This document shows positions 1 through 7,858 of a DNA stretch of 27,021 nt, piece after piece. The notes beneath the pieces are model-generated. The model searched no databases, was not told where the DNA came from, and saw only the letters and a list, made by a program, of their open reading frames with translations. Positions within the stretch are counted from its first letter, which is position 1. Every line of letters starts with the position of its first letter. The DNA is from Holdemanella sp. MSK.7.32 (GTDB lineage Bacteria; Bacillota_I; Bacilli_A; Erysipelotrichales; Erysipelotrichaceae), in NCBI RefSeq assembly GCF_024460475.1, contig NZ_JANFYN010000028.1:1-27021 (forward strand), written 5' to 3'. A program made the translations under genes and the position numbers.

Positions 1-1
1 A

Positions 2-88
2 TGGTGGGGACGGTGGGACTTGAACCCACACGGGATTTCTCCCAACGGATTTTAAGTCCGTTGCGTCTGCCTATTCCGCCACGACCCC
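2..88 (-). tRNA. tRNA-Leu (anticodon UAA), copy 1
   Basis: Read on the minus strand this is a complete class II tRNA of 87 nt with encoded CCA. The anticodon stem ACGGA/TCCGT encloses CTTAAAA, giving anticodon TAA. A GGGA-GAAA-TCCC variable arm, typical of tRNA-Leu, is followed by the T arm GTGGG-TTCAAGT-CCCAC. The acceptor stem GGGGTCG/CGTCCCC has a U-U mismatch at its fifth pair. The gene is identical to the copy at 196-282. It lies at the window edge, so the cluster may continue to the left. Confidence 0.96.
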
Positions 89-95
89 ATGTAAT

Positions 96-169
96 TGGAG
101 GTTCCGATCAGATTTGAACTGATGATCACAGAGTTGCAGTCTATTGCCTTACCACTTGGCTACGGAACC
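96..169 (-). tRNA. tRNA-Cys (anticodon GCA), copy 1
   Basis: The minus strand gives a 74-nt tRNA with a fully paired acceptor stem GGTTCCG/CGGAACC. The discriminator base is U, as expected for cysteine tRNA, and CCA is encoded. The anticodon loop CTGCAAC contains GCA. The T arm is ATCAG-TTCAAAT-CTGAT. Only 7 nt separate it from the Leu gene that follows it in transcription. Confidence 0.97.
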
Positions 170-195
170 GTAACTTGCTGATTGTAAATAAACGA

Positions 196-282
196 TGGTG
201 GGGACGGTGGGACTTGAACCCACACGGGATTTCTCCCAACGGATTTTAAGTCCGTTGCGTCTGCCTATTCCGCCACGACCCC
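196..282 (-). tRNA. tRNA-Leu (anticodon UAA), copy 2
   Basis: This is an identical second copy of the gene at 2-88, displaced by 194 bp, with the same TAA anticodon, the same GAAA-capped variable arm, encoded CCA and the same U-U mismatch in the acceptor stem. It belongs to a tandemly duplicated Leu-Cys unit. Confidence 0.96.
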
Positions 283-287
283 ATTTA

Positions 288-361
288 TGGAGGTTCCGAT
301 CAGATTTGAACTGATGATCACAGAGTTGCAGTCTATTGCCTTACCACTTGGCTACGGAACC
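288..361 (-). tRNA. tRNA-Cys (anticodon GCA), copy 2
   Basis: This is an identical second copy of the gene at 96-169, displaced by 192 bp. It is the first gene transcribed in the cluster: the promoter at 382-410 lies about 20 bp upstream and no other tRNA intervenes. A 5-nt spacer separates it from the Leu gene downstream. Confidence 0.97.
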
Positions 362-381
362 ATTTCGTTAACTGCCCATAT

Positions 382-410
382 ATAATACCTCAACGTAAAA
401 TAAAAAGCAA
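382..410 (-). promoter_or_regulatory. promoter of the tRNA cluster
   Basis: On the minus strand the -35 box TTGCTT (405-410) is 17 bp from the -10 box TATTAT (382-387, five of six consensus bases). It lies just ahead of the first tRNA-Cys gene. Confidence 0.6.
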
Positions 411-466
411 GAAAAAAATTAATTTTTTTTACATTTTTTTAAATATCGTACATTTCCTATTTTTGG

Positions 467-495
467 TTGAACTTATTTGACAAATGCCCTATCAT
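467..495 (+). promoter_or_regulatory. candidate promoter for the YitT-family gene
   Basis: TTGAAC at 467-472 and TATCAT at 490-495 are 17 bp apart. A perfect TTGACA at 477-482 overlaps the spacer but lacks a well-placed -10 box. The ribosome site AAGAGG (512-517) lies between this promoter and the ATG at 529. Confidence 0.45.
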
Positions 496-528
496 TAAAT
501 TGTCAGTGAACAAGAGGTATTAATTTAT

Positions 529-1410
529 ATGCAACACATTATTCATCAGCTTCAAAAAGAAAAGAAGTTAAGACTATTGACGTCAACCATTATGATTGTA
601 TTTAGTGCTTTTATGCAATGTTATATCATGAATGTATTTATGGCACCATGCAATTTGATTTCAGGAGGATTTACCGGACTTGCTCTATTAATCAATAAAG
701 TCTGTGCTCTAGTAAACATTAACTTTCCTACTCAAGTTGGAATCATCGCTTTAAATGTTCCTGCAGCCATCCTATGCTACAAACACATCTCACCAAGATT
801 CACATTTTTAAGTTGTGTACAATTCTTTCTAGTATCTTTCTTTATTTCTATCTTCCATTTTGAACCCTTCTTTACAGATCAAATCTTAAACGTTCTATTT
901 GGAGGATTCTTATGGGGCTTCTCCATTTCCCTATCCCTAAGGGCTGGAGGATCTACCGGAGGAACGGATTTCATTGCCCAATACGTTTCTAGTAAGATTC
1001 ATAGAGGTATTTGGGATTATGTATTTTTCTATAACTGTGCTATGATCATTGTCTTTGGATACTTATGTGGTTGGATCTATGCAGGATATTCCATCCTATT
1101 CCAATTCTTATCTACAAAAACAATTTCTTCTTTATATCAACGCTACGCACAAATTACCGTTGAATTTACGACAAATGATCCAGACCCCATCATTGATGCC
1201 TTTATGGCCACTTGTCGCCATGGTATGAGCGTATTTGAATGTTATGGTGCATACAGTCATCGTAAGTATTATGTATGTAAAGCCGTTATTTCTACTTATG
1301 AATTAAGAGACGTTGTCGATAACGTAAGAAAGGTCGATCCTAAAGTATTGATCAATACATACAATACTGTAAACTTCTACGGAAACTTCTATCAAAAACC
1401 TTTGGAGTAG
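529..1410 (+). CDS. YitT family membrane protein (DUF161 + DUF2179)
   Basis: This 293-residue protein has the family architecture: a hydrophobic N-terminal half with about five membrane segments, including the conserved glycine-rich stretch ISGGFTGLALL and the signature GGSTGGTDFIA, followed by a soluble DUF2179 domain (roughly residues 200-290). Proteins of this family sit in the cytoplasmic membrane, and their transported substrate or role is not established. The ATG at 529 is preceded by AAGAGG 11 nt upstream. The gene stands alone: it diverges from the tRNA cluster and ends in its own hairpin. The family assignment is secure, the function is not. Confidence 0.9.
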   Translation: MQHIIHQLQKEKKLRLLTSTIMIVFSAFMQCYIMNVFMAPCNLISGGFTGLALLINKVCALVNINFPTQVGIIALNVPAAILCYKHISPRFTFLSCVQFFLVSFFISIFHFEPFFTDQILNVLFGGFLWGFSISLSLRAGGSTGGTDFIAQYVSSKIHRGIWDYVFFYNCAMIIVFGYLCGWIYAGYSILFQFLSTKTISSLYQRYAQITVEFTTNDPDPIIDAFMATCRHGMSVFECYGAYSHRKYYVCKAVISTYELRDVVDNVRKVDPKVLINTYNTVNFYGNFYQKPLE

Positions 1411-1437
1411 TATTACACTACTCCATTTTCATTATTT
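1404..1437 (+). terminator. terminator after the YitT-family gene
   Basis: GGAGTAGT (1404-1411) and ACTACTCC (1417-1424) form a perfect 8-bp stem with a 5-nt loop, followed by a T-rich stretch. The left arm includes the stop codon. Confidence 0.75.
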
Positions 1438-1561
1438 AATTTATTTGTTCAATAGATAATAGCAGAATGTTTTAACACCAAATTACTAAACTGTGGTTTT
1501 TGTAGCACGTGTCAAAGTTGCTATCAACTTAACAATCGTTGCATGATTTTTCTTCGTATCA

Positions 1562-1681
1562 TTATAATTGTTTACATTCAAATAAGAAACGTAATTGTGA
1601 TATGATACGTATTGCATATGCGGTTCTTTGATCGTGCTGGGGTGTTCCATCACGCCGTCTGAGTTCATGAGAATCTATCAT
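1562..1681 (-). pseudogene. short open frame, probably the 5' remnant of a foreign gene
   Basis: On the minus strand a strong ribosome site (AGGAGG, 9 nt from the ATG) precedes a 39-codon frame that begins MIDSHELRRRDGTPQHDQR and stops at 1562. It is arginine-rich and its first half is richer in GC than the neighbouring housekeeping genes. A strong start signal with such a short product suggests a truncated gene. It lies directly downstream of the decayed frame at 1700-2006 in the same direction, as in a two-gene operon. I do not recognise the family. It could also be a genuine small protein. Confidence 0.35.
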
Positions 1682-1699
1682 ATTTTCACACCTCCTGTG

Positions 1700-2006
1700 C
1701 TATTTTGATAGCATAAATCGACAAGAAAATCGTGTAAATGCACTATAGTGCAAAAACTTTTTATAATCGACTAATTGCAGCCCACAGCTATCATAGACTG
1801 AAGTGCCATTATCATTGCCATAGCGGATAGCACGGTCAAGCACCATGATTGTCGCCACGGCACCGTCGATTTCTCTGTAGATTTCTCTTTGTACATCTTG
1901 ATGTTCCCGGTCGCGGTGATGAGAAAATATAGCAGCTGTATTCGTGCGTTGCCGGAGTCTTTCGTCATGACATCAAAGAGCTTGCGGTGAGGAGTAGTCA
2001 GTTAAG
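1700..2006 (-). pseudogene. decayed coding sequence, unrecognised family
   Basis: The minus-strand frame ending at the TAG at 1700-1702 reads protein-like sequence, including REIYREIDGAVATIMVLDRA and later GTSVYDSCGLQLVDY. A TGA at 1973-1975 interrupts it; upstream of that stop the same frame continues for about 11 more codons (DYSSPQAL) without a start. The base composition is GC-richer than its surroundings. A different frame gives a 65-residue open reading with an implausible composition, so I prefer this one. It looks like the 3' part of a gene left from an element no longer present. I do not name a function. Confidence 0.4.
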
Positions 2007-2093
2007 ACATCACTTCAATATACCAAAGTCTTTTTGATAGTTTAGCTTAAAATATTATATGATCTTTTCTGTCTATCAACATTACATTGTATT

Positions 2094-2324
2094 TTATAAA
2101 TTTAGTAATAAAATCAAAATAATAAGAATCCAGAATATAGAATAAAACAATCGATAGGATTTATAATCTTTGTTCTTTATACCACTGTAGATATTAAAAA
2201 CTGATACTAAGAAAATAGCAGGGAGTATTCCATAAGCATATACTTTAAAGTATTGCTTGAAACATACGTTCATTATAAACGCAGCACCAATTAAAATATC
2301 CATTATTAGATTAAGAATATCCAT
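2094..2324 (-). CDS. small membrane protein, unknown function
   Basis: This 76-residue protein is almost wholly hydrophobic. It has about three predicted membrane segments (roughly residues 4-20, 28-47 and 58-75), with a charged linker NKDYKSYR between the last two. The ATG is preceded by AGAGGA about 9 nt upstream, and a plausible promoter lies at 2367-2395, so it is likely a real single-gene unit. No family was recognised. No clear terminator was found downstream; the DNA there enters the remnant region. Confidence 0.65.
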   Translation of the reverse strand: MDILNLIMDILIGAAFIMNVCFKQYFKVYAYGILPAIFLVSVFNIYSGIKNKDYKSYRLFYSIFWILIILILLLNL

Positions 2325-2366
2325 AACATTCAGTCCTCTAGATATGATAAATCTATTCCTTTCTTT

Positions 2367-2395
2367 AGGATAATTATATCAAATTAAACAGTCAA
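2367..2395 (-). promoter_or_regulatory. candidate promoter for the small membrane protein
   Basis: On the minus strand TTGACT (2390-2395) and TATCCT (2367-2372) are 17 bp apart, immediately downstream of the terminator of the preceding operon. Confidence 0.45.
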
Positions 2396-2403
2396 TTCTG
2401 CAT

Positions 2404-2435
2404 TAAAAAAAGATGTATCCATTACGAATACATCT
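2404..2435 (-). terminator. terminator of the PEPCK/HPrK-like - BI-1 operon
   Basis: Minus strand: AGATGTAT and ATACATCT form an 8-bp stem (2411-2435) followed by a run of T. The hairpin begins inside the stop codon of the BI-1 gene. Confidence 0.8.
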
Positions 2436-3144
2436 ATTTATTATTTCGATTTCCCATGCCAATCAATTGTAAGATTCTTAAGAAAATATTCAAGAAATCC
2501 AAATACAATTGTAAAGCCATGAAGATGGCGATCTTATCTTGTGCTACGACTGAACCATCCGATTGAATCAATAAACGATTCATTCTTTGTACATCCCAAA
2601 CTGTGATGCCTGTAAAAATCAATAGAGTAAGGATAGAAAGCAAGCGAACATCCATACTAACTCTAAATAACATCATAAAGCATTGTGTAATAATCAATAC
2701 AAATAGTCCAATCATACATAATGAGCCAAAGCTAGTAAAATCTTTTTTAGATGTTGTACCAATAACAGCTAAACTAATAAAGTAAACTGCACTGACTAGA
2801 AAAGCAGTACCAATTGTAGCTACATCATATACATAGCCAATCGAAGTAAGTGAAACACCCATACAGATGGCATAAAGCACTAACATGACTTTCATACCTG
2901 TACTGGATGTAGATCTTGCCATAGAAACACCAAAGGCAATGGACAAGATAAATGGTGCAATCACAAACAACATGAATAGAAATGGCATGGTACTCAATAA
3001 AATCAATAAAGCATTTGTGGCATATAAACCATAAGATACAATTGCCGTGATGGATAAGGCAATAGCCATCCATGCATAAGACTTCAACAAAGCACTTTTT
3101 AAAGTGCTTGTTGAGTAATAATTCATTGAATCGTTGTTAAACAT
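2434..3144 (-). CDS. Bax inhibitor-1 (BI-1)/YccA family membrane protein
   Basis: This 236-residue protein has seven hydrophobic segments and the BI-1 family pattern, including the late motif ITVWDVQRMNRL and the C-terminal segment ALQLYLDFLNIFLRIL, which carries the conserved aspartate. Family members are pH-sensitive membrane proteins; Bacillus YetJ has been shown to leak calcium. The role in bacteria remains uncertain. The ATG follows an AAGGA site and lies 1 nt after the stop codon of the upstream P-loop gene, so the two are almost certainly co-transcribed and perhaps translationally coupled. A hairpin terminator overlaps its stop. Confidence 0.9.
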   Translation of the reverse strand: MFNNDSMNYYSTSTLKSALLKSYAWMAIALSITAIVSYGLYATNALLILLSTMPFLFMLFVIAPFILSIAFGVSMARSTSSTGMKVMLVLYAICMGVSLTSIGYVYDVATIGTAFLVSAVYFISLAVIGTTSKKDFTSFGSLCMIGLFVLIITQCFMMLFRVSMDVRLLSILTLLIFTGITVWDVQRMNRLLIQSDGSVVAQDKIAIFMALQLYLDFLNIFLRILQLIGMGNRNNK

Positions 3145-3145
3145 A

Positions 3146-4849
3146 TTAATCCTTTTTCTGGATAAATTCTAATAATTGCTGAGCAGCAATATTTAAACCT
3201 TTACGGTTTGATTTATCGAATCCTAAGTGCGTATAGATTTCACCAACAAATACTCCGTTGTCTTCTAGAGCCTGGAACATTGTGTCGATGATTGGTTCAC
3301 AAAGCTCTTGTTTTTGCATAGGACCAAATGGGTTTGCGAAGTAAGTTGTTGAAATACCAACTTCATGCGTTGTACCCAAAGCCATACGCTTACCTAACTT
3401 ACAAGTATCTTTTACTTCTTGAACAGATAATTTCTTTAGACCAAATTCATTTGTGTAGTTGTTTGCGTACGCAAATAAATCAATTTTGTGGTTGTGAACA
3501 ACAACACGATATGGAGCAGCAGGCTGAATCATACGTGAGTTTGGATTTTCTGGAGCCATGAAAATTGAACGGTCCATGTCACGATATGGAGTACCTGGAT
3601 CCAAGTCATCTAGACGAATGAAGGCACCAATTTCAGTTCCCTGACCATATGGAACGCCATCTTCTAAGTGAATTGTTCCCATATCATCAAATACAACTTC
3701 TACTTCACGAATCATATCTCCAGCAGCTGCCTTTAATGCTTCAATGGATTCAGATTTACCAGCACCACTATCACCCATCAACATGATACCTTTCTTAGTT
3801 CCATCCTTCAAATAGATGTTTACGAAAGCACCATGGATTGGTAACCAACCTTTTTTCATCTGTGCCAAGTTGTGTAATGTTAAACACATTTTCTTTAAAT
3901 ATCCAAAGTATTCGATACGAGGATTATCACTAATGCATCCTACCCAAATATCATTGGCCTCATCATAATAGAAGTTTGTAGCATCATTTCCATCGTCATT
4001 ACCAAAAATAACAACAAGATCTGGTTTTTGCGCACTCTCTTCTTTTGTAGCTAATTCAAACAAGTTAGCCATACTCAATGCACTAGACATATATTTTGAG
4101 TTGAAGTATACGAAACATAATAAAGATCCAACCTTACAAGGATAACAGAACCAGTTTGATTCTCCCTTTTTGAAATATGTCATTGGCTGTGTATCTATTT
4201 CAGTAAACATACCTGTACGTTTACTTGATTTTGGATGCAAAATCATTGGAGTTCTTAACATAACTGTATCGATCATTGGAATATCTTGTAATGCAGCATA
4301 TTCATCAGCCCATACTTTATCCAAAGTATGAATAGAGAAACATGCATTTGTTCCAGCCTGAACCTGACGATATACTAAGTTTGGTCTTCCCATTAATTTT
4401 TCTTCAAACAAACGATATGTACGAAGTAATAAATCATTTGAAGCTGAGTCAAATGCCACTAATGTATTAATACCAAAATCCGTTGAATTATCACTCTTCA
4501 TATATCCAAAACGTTGTAAAGAACGCCAATTACGATACATCTCTTCAATAACATCTAAAGTTGCATCTTTATCTGAAAGATAATATTCATCTTTTAATTC
4601 TTCGCAAGTAAAGATTGACAATAAACGTAAGAAGTGACAGAAATCACAAGAAGCTTCTTTTGAATTCAATTCACCATTCTTTGTCAAATACGCGTACATG
4701 TTCGCATTATCTGTTTCTTGATATTCAATGAAATATTGAACGAATTTTGCGAACGTTTGAGATTTTAATAAAACCTCACGACTCTTTGGATATGCCAAAT
4801 TATAGTTGATAATAACCTGGTTGTTAAAAATTTCAATTTTATTTTGCAT
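3146..4849 (-). CDS. PEP carboxykinase/HPr kinase-superfamily P-loop protein
   Basis: This is a 567-residue protein. Its C-terminal part holds a Walker A loop GDSGAGKSE at residues 359-367. That loop is nearly identical to the HPr kinase P-loop and related to the kinase-1 motif of ATP-type PEP carboxykinase. About 25 residues later comes VVFDDMGTIHLEDG, which resembles the kinase-2/metal-binding region of the PEPCK fold, then a G-rich GQGTEIGAFIRLDDL segment like the one that follows kinase-2 in PEPCK. The first ~330 residues match no domain I recognise. Automated pipelines may call such proteins PEP carboxykinase, but true decarboxylation activity is not evident from these motifs and the substrate could be another protein or metabolite. 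An AAAGGAGTG ribosome site precedes the ATG. A promoter lies at 4874-4902 and the BI-1 gene follows after 1 nt. Confidence 0.7.
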   Translation of the reverse strand: MQNKIEIFNNQVIINYNLAYPKSREVLLKSQTFAKFVQYFIEYQETDNANMYAYLTKNGELNSKEASCDFCHFLRLLSIFTCEELKDEYYLSDKDATLDVIEEMYRNWRSLQRFGYMKSDNSTDFGINTLVAFDSASNDLLLRTYRLFEEKLMGRPNLVYRQVQAGTNACFSIHTLDKVWADEYAALQDIPMIDTVMLRTPMILHPKSSKRTGMFTEIDTQPMTYFKKGESNWFCYPCKVGSLLCFVYFNSKYMSSALSMANLFELATKEESAQKPDLVVIFGNDDGNDATNFYYDEANDIWVGCISDNPRIEYFGYLKKMCLTLHNLAQMKKGWLPIHGAFVNIYLKDGTKKGIMLMGDSGAGKSESIEALKAAAGDMIREVEVVFDDMGTIHLEDGVPYGQGTEIGAFIRLDDLDPGTPYRDMDRSIFMAPENPNSRMIQPAAPYRVVVHNHKIDLFAYANNYTNEFGLKKLSVQEVKDTCKLGKRMALGTTHEVGISTTYFANPFGPMQKQELCEPIIDTMFQALEDNGVFVGEIYTHLGFDKSNRKGLNIAAQQLLEFIQKKD

Positions 4850-4873
4850 AATTACACTCCTTTAACTATGACT

Positions 4874-4902
4874 AATATACATGAAAATTGCATGAAAGTA
4901 AA
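4874..4902 (-). promoter_or_regulatory. promoter of the PEPCK/HPrK-like - BI-1 operon
   Basis: Minus strand: TTTACT (4897-4902) and TATATT (4874-4879) are exactly 17 bp apart, about 25 bp upstream of the start codon. No terminator separates it from proS, so read-through from proS is also possible. Confidence 0.55.
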
Positions 4903-4943
4903 TGTGAAACTAAATTATTTGTTTATAGCTCAAGTACAAGCGT

Positions 4944-6638
4944 TTACATGGCGAAAACTTTTTCGATTTCAGAATAAACATCCTCAATCGCAATTTCAGT
5001 CTTTTCACCCGTATAACGATCTGTCCACTCAAGCTTACCCTCTTTAATACCACGACCCACAGTAATACGATAAGGAACCCCAATCAATTCCATATCTTTA
5101 AATTTAACGCCTGGACGCTCATTACGATCATCCAAAATAACATCGAATTTGTGTTCTTTACAGAATTCATATAGATCATTGGCAATCTTAACTTGTTCTT
5201 CATCCTTTAAAGATACTGGAACAATCGCAAGTCTAAATGGTGCAATTTCAACTGGCCATTTAATACCAAAATCATCATGGTGCTGATCAGCAACGGCTGC
5301 CATACATCTTTCTAATCCAATACCATAGCTTCCCATCCAAACTGGCTGTAATTGGTTATTGGCATCTGTATAGTATAGATTCATACTCTTAGAATATTTT
5401 GTACCCAATTTAAATAAGTTACCCACTTCAATACCATGTTGGAAAGTTAACTTCTTACCACACTTAGGACAAATATCCCCTTCTTTAACCTGACAAAGAT
5501 CTGCCACTTCAACAGGCTCGAAATCTTTACAATTTACATTCTTAATGTGACGATCCGATTGGTTAGCACCAACAATGAAGTTTTTCATATGTTTGATTTG
5601 ACGATCCATATATACAGGACAATCAATGCCGACTGGGCCCGCAAAACCAACACGAGCATGTGTTACCTTTTCAACTTCTTCAAAGCTAGCCATTTCCATT
5701 TCATTAGCGCCCAATAATTTCAATGCCTTTGTTTCATTTAATTCACGATCACCAGGAATACAGAATGCGATTACCTTTCCATCTACGTTATATAGTAATG
5801 TTTTAACGAAATCACTTTCCTTCTTACCAAAGAAAGCAGCCACTTCTTCAATTGTTTTTGCGTTTGGCGTATCAACAACTTCCATAGTAAGTTCTTCTTC
5901 ACTAGAATCTTGCATAGTATCTACTACTTCAGTGATTTCTAAATTACTCGAATAGTCACAACCAACACATCCAACAACAACGTCTTCACCAATACTTGAT
6001 AGAGCCTGATATTCTTCTGATAATAAACCACCCATAGCTCCTGTATCTGCTTTAACAATCTTATATTCCAATCCTAAACGATCCATGATACGGCAATATG
6101 CATCATACATTTTGTTGTAGGCTACATCCAATCCAGCTTCATCCACATCAAATGTGTACGCATCCTTCATGATGAATTCACGAACACGAATCAATCCATA
6201 ACGAGGACGAGTTTCATCACGATATTTCGTTTGAATCTGATATAAGTTATAAGGGAAATCCTTATAAGACTTTCCATCCATACTACTAGCTACTGCAAAC
6301 AATTCTTCATGTGTTGGACCCAAAACATAACGCTTATTATAACGATCACTCAATGAAAACATATTTGAACCAAATGCTTCACGGCGACCCGATTGTACAT
6401 ATACATCTTCTGGAATCAATGCTGGCATCAACAATTCTTGTGCATCTTTCGCATCCATTTCTTCACGAATAATATTTTCAACTTTAGAAAGAACCTTCTT
6501 TCCCATAGGCATGATCATATAGATTCCGTTTGAACATTTTTTGATCATTCCAGCACGCACCAACAAATTACTTGATACGCTATCTTCATCTTTCGCATTT
6601 TCTCTTAATGTATAAAAGAAACTCTGACTTAATTTCAT
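4944..6638 (-). CDS. proS: proline--tRNA ligase (bacterial type with editing domain)
   Basis: ProRS charges tRNA-Pro with proline in the cytoplasm. The 564-residue protein has the bacterial class II layout. The start MKLSQSFFYTLRE and the catalytic half with the motif 2 region (YRDETRPRYGLIRVREF) come first. A YbaK-like editing insertion follows at about residues 220-385, then motif 3 (GSYGIGLERCMAAV), then the anticodon-binding domain. The length fits the family (about 565-570). I place the start at the ATG at 6638, which has a GAAGAGG ribosome site 8 nt upstream, rather than at a GTG 18 nt further up that would include that site in the coding sequence. It lies 17 nt after the upstream U32 gene, in one operon. 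Confidence 0.96.
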   Translation of the reverse strand: MKLSQSFFYTLRENAKDEDSVSSNLLVRAGMIKKCSNGIYMIMPMGKKVLSKVENIIREEMDAKDAQELLMPALIPEDVYVQSGRREAFGSNMFSLSDRYNKRYVLGPTHEELFAVASSMDGKSYKDFPYNLYQIQTKYRDETRPRYGLIRVREFIMKDAYTFDVDEAGLDVAYNKMYDAYCRIMDRLGLEYKIVKADTGAMGGLLSEEYQALSSIGEDVVVGCVGCDYSSNLEITEVVDTMQDSSEEELTMEVVDTPNAKTIEEVAAFFGKKESDFVKTLLYNVDGKVIAFCIPGDRELNETKALKLLGANEMEMASFEEVEKVTHARVGFAGPVGIDCPVYMDRQIKHMKNFIVGANQSDRHIKNVNCKDFEPVEVADLCQVKEGDICPKCGKKLTFQHGIEVGNLFKLGTKYSKSMNLYYTDANNQLQPVWMGSYGIGLERCMAAVADQHHDDFGIKWPVEIAPFRLAIVPVSLKDEEQVKIANDLYEFCKEHKFDVILDDRNERPGVKFKDMELIGVPYRITVGRGIKEGKLEWTDRYTGEKTEIAIEDVYSEIEKVFAM

Positions 6639-6655
6639 CTTACTTACCTCTTCCA

Positions 6656-7858
6656 CTATCTAATTTTACGAATCATCGCATCGACTTCAATAGGCCCAGA
6701 CCATTTTGTATGTACGATCTGCATTGGCTTATTACAAACCTCTAATACATTTTCTTCACTATCATACACATCCCCAACATGTACAATCGTACTTAAAATG
6801 TGAGGACCAAATATTTCTAAATCCTGATTTGGCATGAAATGATTCTTTACTTGTAAAGTCGCCATCTGACTTTCTTTATCATAATCCTGTACAATGGCTA
6901 CATATTCCTGCGTTACTGTTTCATCATGATCTTGATACAACTGTACCTTATATCCAGGAAGACCATTATAGAAGCCTGGCCCTGTCGGTCGGTTCTCTGC
7001 CTTGGCAATTTCCTTTTTCACACGCTCAATGATTTCAACATCCGCATGCCCATGCTCATAAATATAATCAATCAACATACGATAGCTAGAAACAACCGTA
7101 GCTAAATAATAAGCACTTTTCATACGTCCTTCAATTTTCAAAGACGCTACACCCATATGAATGAAATCCTCAATATAATCCACTGCCTGCAAATCCTTTG
7201 AAGACATGGAGAATAAATTCGTCGGATCACTTAATTCTGTTTGCCCATCCATTAAATGATATTTCCAACGACAACTCTGCGCACACCCACCACGATTCGC
7301 ATCACGAAGCGTCATATGATTACTCAAAACACATCGTCCTGAAAAAGAAATGCACATGCCTCCATGAATAAAGACTTCGATAGGAAGAATATTCTCTTCA
7401 CAAATCGAACGAATATCATCCATTTGACATTCTCTGGCAAGAACAACACGGTCCATACCCTTTTCTTTCCAGAATCTTGCAGCACTTGAATTTGTAGAAG
7501 AATGCTGCGTTGATACATGCACTTCAAACGTACATCCAAGCTTTTTAGCCAACATCATAATCGATGGACTTGCCACAATAATCGCATGCACGCCAATCGA
7601 ATCCAAAGTTTTTAAATACTCTTCAATGCCATCAAGATCCGACTCATGCGGAAGCATATTTACAGTTACATGCACATGACTATTATGTGCATTCGCAAAT
7701 TTGACTAATTCTGCGATTTCATCAATGGAAAAGTTACTTGCACGCGAACGCAAACTAAACTGCTTACCACCAATATATACGGCATCCGCCCCATATAAAA
7801 TCGCAATCTTTGCCTTTTCTAAATTTCCAGCAGGAGCTAATAATTCAATCTTATTCAT
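6656..7858 (-). CDS. U32 family protein, TrhP2/YrrO-like (tRNA U34 hydroxylation)
   Basis: This 400-residue protein has the U32 signature: an N-terminal barrel starting ELLAPAGNLEKAK, the segment GGKQFSLRSRASNFS, and the motif EVFIHGGMC with Cys169, followed by FSGRCVLSN and RDANRGGCAQSCRW. The clustered cysteines are those proposed to hold an Fe-S cluster. Family members work on RNA rather than proteins. In Bacillus the adjacent pair YrrN/YrrO (TrhP1/TrhP2) makes 5-hydroxyuridine at tRNA position 34 using prephenate. Here too a shorter U32 gene lies just upstream with an 8-nt overlap, and proS follows. The specific role is inferred from this pairing. Confidence 0.88.
   Translation of the reverse strand: MNKIELLAPAGNLEKAKIAILYGADAVYIGGKQFSLRSRASNFSIDEIAELVKFANAHNSHVHVTVNMLPHESDLDGIEEYLKTLDSIGVHAIIVASPSIMMLAKKLGCTFEVHVSTQHSSTNSSAARFWKEKGMDRVVLARECQMDDIRSICEENILPIEVFIHGGMCISFSGRCVLSNHMTLRDANRGGCAQSCRWKYHLMDGQTELSDPTNLFSMSSKDLQAVDYIEDFIHMGVASLKIEGRMKSAYYLATVVSSYRMLIDYIYEHGHADVEIIERVKKEIAKAENRPTGPGFYNGLPGYKVQLYQDHDETVTQEYVAIVQDYDKESQMATLQVKNHFMPNQDLEIFGPHILSTIVHVGDVYDSEENVLEVCNKPMQIVHTKWSGPIEVDAMIRKIR

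Larger units (their letters stand above)
2..361 (-). repeat. tandem duplication of a tRNA-Leu/tRNA-Cys unit
   Basis: Two units, 2-169 and 196-361, each hold tRNA-Leu then tRNA-Cys when read along the plus strand. The gene bodies match base for base. The spacers inside the units differ (7 nt against 5 nt), and 26 nt at 170-195 separate the units. Identical genes with drifted spacers fit an older duplication held uniform by selection or gene conversion. Confidence 0.9.
1425..2093. other. gene-poor region with decayed remnants
   Basis: Apart from the two minus-strand remnants at 1562-1681 and 1700-2006, I see no intact gene, RNA gene or clear repeat here. The DNA outside the remnants is AT-rich. 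Confidence 0.6.

Noticed and set aside
477..482. A perfect TTGACA upstream of the YitT-family gene
   Set aside because: No -10-like sequence lies 16-18 bp downstream. TTGAAC at 467-472 with TATCAT at 490-495 fits better.
1486..1668. A 60-codon minus-strand open frame
   Set aside because: It overlaps, in another frame, the short frame at 1562-1681 that has a perfect ribosome site. It has none itself and its composition is not protein-like.
1771..1968. A 65-codon minus-strand open frame
   Set aside because: Its second half is poor as protein, while the neighbouring frame over the same DNA reads REIYREIDGAVATIMVLDRA. I took it as a shadow of the decayed gene.
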